Program-made: the position numbers and the translations under genes
From: a bacterium
GTDB lineage: Bacteria > Patescibacteriota > Minisyncoccia > Phycocordibacterales > UBA5272
Assembly (NCBI GenBank): GCA_023267555.1
Contig: JAHFMZ010000004.1
Location: 1-39,859 of the forward strand
Direction: 5' to 3'
Length of the DNA stretch: 39,859 nt
The notes under the pieces: model-generated
Seen by the model: only the letters and a program-made list of their open reading frames with translations
Database searches by the model: none
Told to the model about the DNA's origin: nothing
Shown: positions 1 through 5,931 of the stretch, in pieces
How the letters are laid out: every line of letters begins with the position of its first letter
Position numbering within the stretch: position 1 is the stretch's first letter

Positions 1-1
1 T

Positions 2-1345
2 GGTAACTCCCATATCTACTTCTCTGATGTTACTTTCTCTACTGTGGCTAGTTCCTATGTAGCTACTTCTACTGTATCTAATTCTACCTTTACCCAAGCT
101 ACAAGTACGGATGCGGTGGTGGCGACGTCGACACTTACTTCAAGTACGATTGATTTAAGTACAATTCAAAATACAACAATTGCAACTTCAACAATAAGTA
201 GTGGGTCATTTGTATCTGGTGGAAGTATTTCAAATGCAACACTCACTAATGCAACTTCAACAAATTCAAATATTAATGGCGGAAGCGTAAATAATTCAAC
301 ACTTACTGGGGTAACTATCACCGGAACCAGTACCATAATTACTGGAACGACACTTAATAATACAACTGTAACAAACGCAGTTATTACTAATGGAATTATG
401 TCTTCCGGCTCGATTTTGATGCCGGACGGTACGACAACTGTTGTTATATCTACTTCTACCCCTATCACGACACTTGTGAATTATCCTCAAACAGCAACAT
501 TCACTATTTCGGCAAGTAATTTAGGCGTAAGTATTTCTGATGCAAGTACTGATCCAAACGGTACTGACCTTGTAGATAATTGGACATATGCGTGGAATTT
601 TGGTGATGGCACAGGAACTACAACTGTAAGCACTGCAACGTTAAGAAATAATCAATCACATACATACGCTTCATCTGGTACGTATACAGTCACTCTTACT
701 ATCACTGATCAATATGGCGTTGTTTCTACACACACTTCCACAGTGAGCGTAAATAATCCACCATTAGGTGGGGGAGGAATTTCTGGCGGCGGCGGTTACT
801 TTGTCTCTTCTTATATACCGACAGCTTCTGTTTCGACATCTACTACAACAATTCCAACAGTTACCGTACCGTTACCTAATTCTGTAATTACAGAAGCTCC
901 TTCTGCTTCAACTACTTCAAATTATACATTTATAAATCATTTGGCTATGGGTGACGATGGAGTGGAAGTAGTTGCGTTACAACAAATATTGAAAGAATAT
1001 GGTTATTACAACTTTAATAAAATCACTGGATATTTTGGTCCGATAACTAAAGATGCGGTTATCAAATTCCAAGTTGCTTATAGTTTGAATCCTCTAGGAG
1101 AGGTGGGTCCGGCAACTAGAGCAATGTTAAATACTTTGCGTGTAAGTTATGTCGCTCCAATTATTTCAACACCAGTAACTATTACAACATCACAAGTGAA
1201 AAAGGGTACCACTGTTAAAGTTGCTCCAGTAAAAACAGAAATTAAAAAACCAGCACCAATAATTATTAAACCTAGTACAGGATTTTTGGAAGAAGTTAAG
1301 TTTATTTATGAAAAAGTGATGACTAGGATATTTGGTGAGAAATAA
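2..1345 (+). CDS. Secreted/surface Ser-Thr-rich protein with PKD and peptidoglycan-binding domains (5' partial)
   Basis: The reading frame is open to the left edge, so the true start and any signal peptide lie outside the window. The first ~140 visible residues are Ser/Thr/Asn-rich with a loose five-residue rhythm (NSTLT, GVTIT, LNNTT), suggesting a beta-helical or pentapeptide-like stalk. A PKD-type beta-sandwich follows (AWNFGDGTG near 185 and GTYTVTLTITD near 215, counted from a GTG at 44), then a Gly-rich linker and a PG_binding_1 domain (LAMGDDGVEVVALQQIL to VGPATRAMLNTL, about 300-365). The tail is Lys/Pro-rich. Family knowledge: the last domain binds peptidoglycan, so this is probably a wall-attached extracellular protein. 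Exact function and ligand are unknown. A strong terminator follows directly. Confidence 0.8.
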   Translation, partial: GNSHIYFSDVTFSTVASSYVATSTVSNSTFTQATSTDAVVATSTLTSSTIDLSTIQNTTIATSTISSGSFVSGGSISNATLTNATSTNSNINGGSVNNSTLTGVTITGTSTIITGTTLNNTTVTNAVITNGIMSSGSILMPDGTTTVVISTSTPITTLVNYPQTATFTISASNLGVSISDASTDPNGTDLVDNWTYAWNFGDGTGTTTVSTATLRNNQSHTYASSGTYTVTLTITDQYGVVSTHTSTVSVNNPPLGGGGISGGGGYFVSSYIPTASVSTSTTTIPTVTVPLPNSVITEAPSASTTSNYTFINHLAMGDDGVEVVALQQILKEYGYYNFNKITGYFGPITKDAVIKFQVAYSLNPLGEVGPATRAMLNTLRVSYVAPIISTPVTITTSQVKKGTTVKVAPVKTEIKKPAPIIIKPSTGFLEEVKFIYEKVMTRIFGEK

Positions 1346-1349
1346 TAAA

Positions 1350-1386
1350 TAACTAAAAAGCCTTGCTATGCAAGGCTTTTTAGTTA
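1350..1386. terminator. Bidirectional intrinsic terminator
   Basis: Perfect 17-bp inverted repeat (1350-1366 / 1370-1386) with a 3-nt loop. A-rich and T-rich flanks let it work on both strands, serving the surface-protein gene from the left and the small membrane gene from the right. Confidence 0.9.
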
Positions 1387-1398
1387 TTTTTATTTTCT

Positions 1399-1560
1399 TT
1401 ATACATTTTTGAATGCATAAGTCATAAGCACTATGGTCAAAGCATTAAGAATTACTAACACTAACACCGTTTGCAATTTTGTTGCAAGGGGATTCTTTAA
1501 TATATAAATCGTGTATATTACTGCAACAATTGTTGCACCAATAAAATTTCCTTTTATCAT
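1399..1560 (-). CDS. Small two-helix membrane protein, 53 aa
   Basis: A short ORF starting MIKGNFIGATIVAVIYTIYI. It has two hydrophobic segments (about residues 6-21 and 31-49) separated by a basic turn (LKNPLATKLQ), ending in AFKNV. This hairpin topology is typical of small inner-membrane proteins. It is bounded downstream by the bidirectional terminator. A TATAAT box lies at 1573-1578, 12 nt before the ATG, as in other leaderless genes here. No family recognised. It is small enough that coding status rests on the hydrophobic pattern, the promoter and the terminator. Confidence 0.55.
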   Translation of the reverse strand: MIKGNFIGATIVAVIYTIYILKNPLATKLQTVLVLVILNALTIVLMTYAFKNV

Positions 1561-1614
1561 ATTTTAATTTAAATTATAAGTTATCTAATAAAAGTTTATC
1601 ATATAAAAAAATAA

Positions 1615-1643
1615 ACCGCCGAAGCAGATTTCTGCTTGGCGGT
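1615..1643 (-). terminator. Terminator of the 1659-1889 gene
   Basis: Hairpin with arms ACCGCCGAAGCAG and CTGCTTGGCGGT (one bulge) around a short loop. On the minus strand it is followed by a T-rich run. Confidence 0.8.
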
Positions 1644-1658
1644 CCATATTTGTCAAAA

Positions 1659-1889
1659 TCAACCGAGAGGGAATAGCACGACGTAGGTTTTGCCTCTCAT
1701 CGCTTGAACTTCAAGCGACCACTGTAACTTCCTGAGTCCTTGATGTACTTCAGATATGGTCTGTTCATCCACATCTGTAGGGAGGGGGATTGCAAAGCCG
1801 AGGCTTTCGCTTATGGTGATTTGTGTGGCGACATCACTGATTTTCCCCGCTAACCTCTGTATCTTACTGAGTAGCTGTTGGCTGTCCAT
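1659..1889 (-). CDS. Hypothetical protein, 76 aa
   Basis: No family recognised. The start was chosen at ATG 1889 (MDSQQLLSKIQ) rather than the upstream GTG because GGAG (1896-1899) sits 6 nt before it. The protein is soluble: an amphipathic N-terminal half (LLSKIQRLAGKISDVATQI) followed by a mixed alpha/beta C-terminal half ending in TYVVLFPLG. It has a complete promoter and its own terminator, so it is a self-contained monocistronic unit. It belongs to the group of small SD-led genes in this window that differ from the leaderless core genes. Function unknown. Confidence 0.65.
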   Translation of the reverse strand: MDSQQLLSKIQRLAGKISDVATQITISESLGFAIPLPTDVDEQTISEVHQGLRKLQWSLEVQAMRGKTYVVLFPLG

Positions 1890-1923
1890 TTGGCTCTCCA
1901 CAGGTTAAGAAAAGAACAAAATT

Positions 1924-1952
1924 ACTCTATAATTTTTTAGGAGACTTGTCAA
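1924..1952 (-). promoter_or_regulatory. Sigma70-type promoter of the 76-aa gene
   Basis: On the minus strand a perfect -35 TTGACA (1947-1952), 17-bp spacer and -10 TAGAGT (1924-1929). The predicted start leaves a leader of about 28 nt carrying the SD. Confidence 0.8.
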
Positions 1953-1961
1953 TGGTGGTGG

Positions 1962-2107
1962 GGGTAGGGATCGGTCACAAATCTGCCTCGCTACGCTCGA
2001 AGCAGATTTCTGACCTGTATTCGATCCCTACACGTACGACGCGCAGGCGTCGTACTCCACGGAGCACGAAAAATCAAAATCCCCCGAATGGGGGGATTAG
2101 ATTTTTC
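1962..2107. repeat. Nested palindromes and tRNA-Asn 3'-half fragments downstream of tRNA-Asn
   Basis: Several inverted repeats are packed here. GTAGGGATCG (1964-1973) pairs with CGATCCCTAC (2022-2031), enclosing a CAAATCTGC/GCAGATTT stem. GTACGACGC/GCGTCGTAC forms a hairpin near 2034-2055. CCACGGAGCAC + GAAAAATC (2057-2075) is the inverted copy of the tRNA 3' end and trailer (2100-2119). TTCGATCCCTAC (2020-2031) is the inverted copy of the tRNA T-arm (2120-2131). The centre, AATCCCCC/GGGGGATT (2078-2085 / 2091-2098), probably serves as the tRNA terminator because the minus strand continues TTTTGATTTTTC. No protein-coding signal. Confidence 0.75.
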
Positions 2108-2111
2108 AGTG

Positions 2112-2183
2112 CTCCGTGGGTAGGGATCGAACCTACGACCAATTCGTTAACAGCGAACTGCTCTACCGCTGAGCTACCACGGA
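2112..2183 (-). tRNA. tRNA-Asn (anticodon GTT)
   Basis: On the minus strand TCCGTGG pairs with CCACGGA. The D arm GCTC-AGCGGTA-GAGC, anticodon arm GTTCG-CTGTTAA-CGAAT (anticodon GTT, U33 and A37 present), a 5-nt variable loop, and T arm GTAGG-TTCGATC-CCTAC all fold. Discriminator is G and CCA is not encoded, so it must be added post-transcriptionally. The 3' trailer forms a large palindrome. A 23-bp piece of the 5' end is repeated about 106 bp upstream. Confidence 0.97.
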
Positions 2184-2271
2184 ATATGGTTTTATTACAC
2201 TAGTTCTCTTGCTTCAAAATAATGGGGTATTCTTCGCAGTTCGCTTACGCTCACTGTCTATATTTATTTTG

Positions 2272-2294
2272 CCGCTGAGCTACCACGGAATATG
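2272..2294 (-). repeat. Duplicated 5' fragment of tRNA-Asn
   Basis: 23 bp identical to 2166-2188 (acceptor 5' strand, D-arm start and 5 bp upstream of the tRNA). It cannot fold as a tRNA because the rest is missing. The adjacent GCAGTTCGCT (2236-2245) matches the tRNA anticodon arm in inverted orientation. The 2184-2405 gap holds no other gene. Confidence 0.85.
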
Positions 2295-2405
2295 ATTTTT
2301 TTTGCTCACACATTTCTATAGAAATGTAACCATAATCATACAAGAAAATCATCAAATTCGCAAGAACTCGTTTTTGTCCTTATAAAATATATATAACTTA
2401 AAAAC

Positions 2406-3011
2406 TTATGCACCAGCGACAGATTCGTACGCGTGAGCAAACTTTTTATACAAGAAGGCTGTGGCCAATACCGATACAGGAATAGTTATAGCAAGTCCGA
2501 TAATGAATACCAATAAACCGACTATATTTAATAATATGATAGCTAATATAAAACCAAATAATTTCCAAAAGTGACCTTTAGTCATTTTCATACTTTTCTT
2601 GAGAGCAGCAACTGGTCTTAGATTTTCATCATCAACAATTAAAAATTTATAAAATTGAAGACGAACAGCGAGATATATACCAGGAAGGATAAATAATATT
2701 AATCCACCCAAGACAATAATTACACATAAAATTGAAGCGATTAAATAATGCCAAAATATTTTGTAATTTTTGAAAATTGAAACAGTATCTAAATAATTTG
2801 GTGTTTTACCACTAGCGATTACTAATGAAATATTAATTATGGAAATACCAATTAATATATTTATAAGACCTCCGATTATTCCTGTGTGACGTGTTACCGT
2901 CATTATCGTGACTGATACAAAAAACATTAATGCCAAAAACCAAGCATTCTTTTTTGTTGCGTGCCACGCAGAAATAAGGATTTCTTTGATTGTAAAATTG
3001 TGTTTTATCAT
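2406..3011 (-). CDS. Multi-pass membrane protein, 201 aa (glycerophosphoryl-diester-phosphodiesterase membrane-domain/YciC-like)
   Basis: About five hydrophobic helices (roughly residues 24-42, 46-66, 88-115, 150-170, 170-190) separated by short loops, with a basic C-terminus. The segment LVIASGKTPNYLDTVSIFKN, then LILFILPGIYLAVRLQFYKFLIVDDENL and ALKKSMKMTKGHFWKLFG, resembles the family of membrane domains found in YciC-like and DUF975-like proteins. In that family LPGIY and the charged 'KKS...G..W' stretch are recurrent. Function is unknown; family assignment is by pattern only. TATACT (3020-3025 rev.) is 8 nt before ATG, so the mRNA is likely leaderless. Confidence 0.75.
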   Translation of the reverse strand: MIKHNFTIKEILISAWHATKKNAWFLALMFFVSVTIMTVTRHTGIIGGLINILIGISIINISLVIASGKTPNYLDTVSIFKNYKIFWHYLIASILCVIIVLGGLILFILPGIYLAVRLQFYKFLIVDDENLRPVAALKKSMKMTKGHFWKLFGFILAIILLNIVGLLVFIIGLAITIPVSVLATAFLYKKFAHAYESVAGA

Positions 3012-3019
3012 ATACTAAT

Positions 3020-3025
3020 AGTATA
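3020..3025 (-). promoter_or_regulatory. -10 box, leaderless start of the 201-aa membrane protein
   Basis: TATACT on the minus strand, 8 nt before the ATG at 3011. No SD is visible. Confidence 0.6.
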
Positions 3026-3091
3026 TACCAAAATTATAAATAGAGCTTATTTAAAGCATTTTTTATGTATATACATAAGTTATGGTGATGG

Positions 3092-3097
3092 TATACT
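3092..3097 (+). promoter_or_regulatory. Extended -10 upstream of hpf
   Basis: TGGTATACT, an extended -10, 35 nt before the hpf ATG. A TATAAT closer to the ATG (8 nt) could give a second, leaderless start. Confidence 0.5.
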
Positions 3098-3132
3098 AAA
3101 AATATAGAACTAATTATATATAATAAAAATAT

Positions 3133-3495
3133 ATGCATATCATTATAACTGGTGTTCATATGGAAATAACAGAATCGATAAGGGGTTATGCTCTTGATAA
3201 AATGAAAATGGTTGGAAAGTATGTGTCACACGGAGATACAAGCGCAAAGCTTTCACTAGAACTTGCAAAGACAACTAATCATCATCAGCACGGAGACGTA
3301 TTTCAGGCAGAAGCACAATTACATATTAAAGGAAAAGAAATAACATTACGAACAACACAAGATGATCTTTATAAGTCTATAGATATATTAAAAGATATGT
3401 TGGTGCGTGAAGTTACGCAACATAAAGATAAAGAGCATTCAGTTATGCGAAGAAGTGCTCACAAAGTAAAAAATTTATTTAAAAGATTAATGTAA
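3133..3495 (+). CDS. hpf: Ribosome hibernation promoting factor, short form
   Basis: 120-aa HPF/RaiA-family protein. The N-terminus MHIIITGVHMEITESIRGYALDKM and the later ITLRTTQDDLYKSIDILKDM follow the family's beta-alpha-beta-beta-beta-alpha fold, with a basic C-terminal tail (MRRSAHKVKNLFKRLM). Family role: it binds the 30S decoding centre and stabilises inactive ribosomes when growth stops. It lacks the C-terminal dimerisation domain of long HPF, so it is the short type. It is followed after 4 bp by the cyclophilin gene, probably in one transcript. Confidence 0.9.
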   Translation: MHIIITGVHMEITESIRGYALDKMKMVGKYVSHGDTSAKLSLELAKTTNHHQHGDVFQAEAQLHIKGKEITLRTTQDDLYKSIDILKDMLVREVTQHKDKEHSVMRRSAHKVKNLFKRLM

Positions 3496-3499
3496 ATTT

Positions 3500-4222
3500 A
3501 TGGATAGTAATATAAAAGTAACGTATTCGGTTATAGCAGTTTTGATAGTAATTTTGGGAGGTATTGCATATTTCCTTCAAGGAAATATTAGACTTCCCCA
3601 AGTGCAAGTAATTAATGAAGCAACCAGCACTCAAGTTACAACAGAAATTAAAAAAATAACAACACCAATAAAATATACAAAAGGTACAGAATCTAATTTA
3701 AAGACATCAACTACAACCACTATGCAGCTACCAGAAAAAATCACAAGTGCGACTATTGTAACGAATAAGGGAGTTATTGAGGTTACTTTCTCTTCAACTA
3801 CTCCAGCAACAGTCACCAACTTTGCGACATTAGCAATAAATCATTTTTATGATGGCACACGTTTTCACAGAGTTATTCGTGACTTTATGATACAAGGAGG
3901 TGATCCACTATCAAAAGACATTGCTAATAAAGACAGATGGGGGACAGGAGGCCCAGGTTATGTATTTAAAGATGAAATTTCATCAGACGATAAATTTGTA
4001 CAGGGGACTCTCGCTATGGCAAATTCTGGACCAAATTCAAATGGTAGTCAATTTTTCATCGTGACGGCTATCACTGGTACACCTTGGCTTGTTGGTAAAC
4101 ACACAGTATTTGGTCACGTAACCAAAGGACTTGATGTTGTGCTTCGTATTGGAGATTTGCAAACGGATGGAGCGGATAGACCACTGCAAGATGCTATTGT
4201 CGAAAAAATCACTATAAATTAA
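3500..4222 (+). CDS. Membrane-anchored cyclophilin-type peptidyl-prolyl cis-trans isomerase
   Basis: 240 aa. One N-terminal transmembrane segment (about residues 9-26), a Thr/Lys-rich linker to about 80, then a compact cyclophilin domain. The domain carries FHRVIRDFMIQGGDP with the catalytic Arg, GPNSNGSQFFI, and TPWLVGKHTVFGHV, all hallmark cyclophilin motifs. It catalyses X-Pro isomerisation, here presumably outside the membrane as a folding helper for secreted proteins. It overlaps no neighbour and is co-directional with hpf. A structured repeat element begins just after its stop. Confidence 0.92.
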   Translation: MDSNIKVTYSVIAVLIVILGGIAYFLQGNIRLPQVQVINEATSTQVTTEIKKITTPIKYTKGTESNLKTSTTTTMQLPEKITSATIVTNKGVIEVTFSSTTPATVTNFATLAINHFYDGTRFHRVIRDFMIQGGDPLSKDIANKDRWGTGGPGYVFKDEISSDDKFVQGTLAMANSGPNSNGSQFFIVTAITGTPWLVGKHTVFGHVTKGLDVVLRIGDLQTDGADRPLQDAIVEKITIN

Positions 4223-4225
4223 TAA

Positions 4226-4330
4226 ATCGCGAATCTACTTTGTCGGGCGCATATTTTTGTCAGTCAATGTACTAGCTGTACATTTTCTTCCAAAAATATG
4301 CGCCCTTCGCGTATCTTCATTGATTTCTTT
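4226..4330 (+). repeat. Structured 3' element, copy A
   Basis: Follows the cyclophilin stop. Conserved strand ATCTACTTTGTCG (4233-4245), inner stem GGGCGCATATTTTT / AAAAATATGCGCCC (4245-4258 / 4292-4305), apical hairpin ATGTAC-TAGCT-GTACAT (4267-4283), then TTTTCTTCC and second conserved strand CGCGTATCTTC (4308-4318). The outer stem is weak. Same order of parts as copies at 19552, 26136 and (reverse) 5920. No coding signal. It also abuts the fmt 3' end, so it separates convergent genes. Confidence 0.8.
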
Positions 4331-5210
4331 ATTTTAAGTATCCTCTCGAAAACGATTCAAAAGACATTTCTTTTTTTCCTTCAGGAATAACTAAGGTGAT
4401 TATATTTTTTGCAGTGTCGTTCTTTTCTATCATTGTAACAAGGTCAATCCCGGTCACTTTTACGCGTATCTGTTTTTCATTATGTGTTATAAAAAAATAA
4501 ATCCCTGGCCAAGGAGTAAGGGCACGAAATTTTCTGCGCACATCATCTGCATTATCATTTAATTTAATTTCGCCCAATGTTTTTTCTATTTTTTTGCAAA
4601 TAGTAGCCTTGCTATGCTCTTGTTCTTTTGGAATAAGGGAGCCATCAATATATGAAGGTAAAATTTGTGAAAGTAAATCGCCCCCGAGTTGCCCGCAAGA
4701 GACTTCAAGTGTTCCAGCTGTCGCTTCTTTATCAATTGTAAATGCAGTTTGCACGAGTATCGGTCCGTGGTCCATTTCGCTGTCTAGTTTTATAATACTC
4801 ACGCCAGTTTCTGTGCAACCATCTAAAAGTGCAGATTCTATCGGAGATGGTCCACGATATTTTGGGAGAAGTGATGGATGAACATTTAATATGCCGTGTC
4901 TAGGAATATTTAAAATCTCTTCTGGAATTATTTTTCCATAACTTGCCACAATGAATACATCAAATTTTTGAGAATGAAGAGGGGAGTCGGAACCGATTTC
5001 GCGAAGCGAAATTGGCTGAAACACAGGAATATTTTTCATTTCTGCCCAAGTTTTTATATGTGGTGCAGTCATTTGTAAATGACGTCCCTGAGGACTATCT
5101 GGTTTAGTAACAATTAATGTTGGTGTGTATCCATTTCTTACAAGTGAAGCCAACACACTTTCTGCAAGCGCACCTGTTCCAAAAAAAGCAAAAGAAATAT
5201 TTTTGTTCAT
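4329..5210 (-). CDS. fmt: Methionyl-tRNA formyltransferase
   Basis: 293 aa. N-terminal folate-dependent formyltransferase domain: FFGTGALAESVLASL, then ILNVHPSLLPKYRGPSP with the catalytic Asn and His, and SEMDHGPIL carrying the catalytic Asp. The C-terminal OB-like domain is recognised around LTPWPGIYFF. It formylates initiator Met-tRNA, paired functionally with def. It begins 2 nt after the def stop, so def-fmt form a minus-strand operon. The C-terminal domain is slightly short. No SD; it relies on coupling to def. The operon is flanked by inverted copies A and D of the structured element. Confidence 0.95.
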   Translation of the reverse strand: MNKNISFAFFGTGALAESVLASLVRNGYTPTLIVTKPDSPQGRHLQMTAPHIKTWAEMKNIPVFQPISLREIGSDSPLHSQKFDVFIVASYGKIIPEEILNIPRHGILNVHPSLLPKYRGPSPIESALLDGCTETGVSIIKLDSEMDHGPILVQTAFTIDKEATAGTLEVSCGQLGGDLLSQILPSYIDGSLIPKEQEHSKATICKKIEKTLGEIKLNDNADDVRRKFRALTPWPGIYFFITHNEKQIRVKVTGIDLVTMIEKNDTAKNIITLVIPEGKKEMSFESFSRGYLK

Positions 5211-5212
5211 TT

Positions 5213-5755
5213 TTATTTTTTATCTTTCTGTGCGGAGGCTCTCACTTCTTCTTCCGTAAATTCTTCAAAATTAAATCCGTGGTCTATAAATAAGATACCG
5301 TCTAAGTGATCTGTCTCGTGTTGAAAAATATGAGCGACTAATCCAGATGCTCCGTAACTAAACTTATTTCCATTTATATCGTGGGCTTCAACTGTTGCGC
5401 TGATTGAGCGCGTGGTCGTACCATATGTCCATCTAACAGAAAGGCAACCTTCTTGCATTTCGGCTTTCTTTTTGGAAGCTTTTGTAATTTTTGGATTAAT
5501 AAAAACAATAGGTTTCCATTTCGCATCCTCGGGATAAGCACTTGGTGCAACGACAAATATACGGAGCGATAAACCAATTTGTGGAGCAGCGAGAGCAACA
5601 CCGTCTTGTTCACGTGCGAGAGCAGTTTGCATTGTCTCTACAACTTCTTTTAAATATGGAGTACCAAACTCTTCTTTTTTGACAGCTCGTGCTGTCGCTC
5701 GAAGTGGATTCTTCTCATTGTCATCTATTTGAATGATAGTATCTTTGACTTTCAT
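5213..5755 (-). CDS. def: Peptide deformylase
   Basis: 180 aa with the three deformylase motifs: GVALAAPQIG (motif 1, Gly to Ala at the third position), EGCLSV (metal-binding Cys) and QHETDHLDG (HExxH, two metal-binding His and catalytic Glu). It removes the formyl group from nascent proteins; Fe2+ or Zn2+ enzyme. First gene of def-fmt. The start follows an extended -10 TGATAAAGT that ends 6 nt before ATG, so the mRNA should be leaderless. Confidence 0.96.
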   Translation of the reverse strand: MKVKDTIIQIDDNEKNPLRATARAVKKEEFGTPYLKEVVETMQTALAREQDGVALAAPQIGLSLRIFVVAPSAYPEDAKWKPIVFINPKITKASKKKAEMQEGCLSVRWTYGTTTRSISATVEAHDINGNKFSYGASGLVAHIFQHETDHLDGILFIDHGFNFEEFTEEEVRASAQKDKK

Positions 5756-5761
5756 TAGGCT

Positions 5762-5767
5762 ACTTTA
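5762..5767 (-). promoter_or_regulatory. Extended -10, leaderless def promoter
   Basis: TGATAAAGT on the minus strand, 6 nt before the def ATG. Confidence 0.55.
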
Positions 5768-5814
5768 TCATATTTTTGTAAAGAGAAGAAATATTATAGT
5801 TTTCTAGAAATAAG

Positions 5815-5920
5815 TAAATGACCTTAGATGCTAGGCGTGGGGAAGCGAGCGAAGAAGACGTACGAGATAGTACGTTGATGAGCGAGCGGGGACCCACAAC
5901 AACGCAGATGGGGTTATTTA
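5815..5920 (-). repeat. Structured 3' element, copy D (reverse orientation)
   Basis: Reads on the minus strand, starting about 12 nt after the priA stop. Conserved strand ATCTGCGTTGTTG (5897-5909), short inner stem GTGGG/CCCAC, hairpin ACGTAC-TATCTC-GTACGT (5858-5875), CTTCTTCG, then AGCATCTAAGG (5822-5831). The outer stem AATAACC/GGTCATT has one mismatch. The inner stem is the most degenerate of the four copies and is visibly GC-richer. No coding signal. Confidence 0.7.
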
Positions 5921-5931
5921 ATTATTTATAG

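Noticed and set aside
1946-2203. Open frame across the tRNA-Asn region
   Set aside because: It reads through palindromes and the antisense of a tRNA; composition and low-complexity product show no protein character.
4245-4305. Plain rho-independent terminator between cyclophilin gene and fmt
   Set aside because: The loop is long and structured, with conserved segments shared with three other loci; treated as a member of the structured-element family instead.
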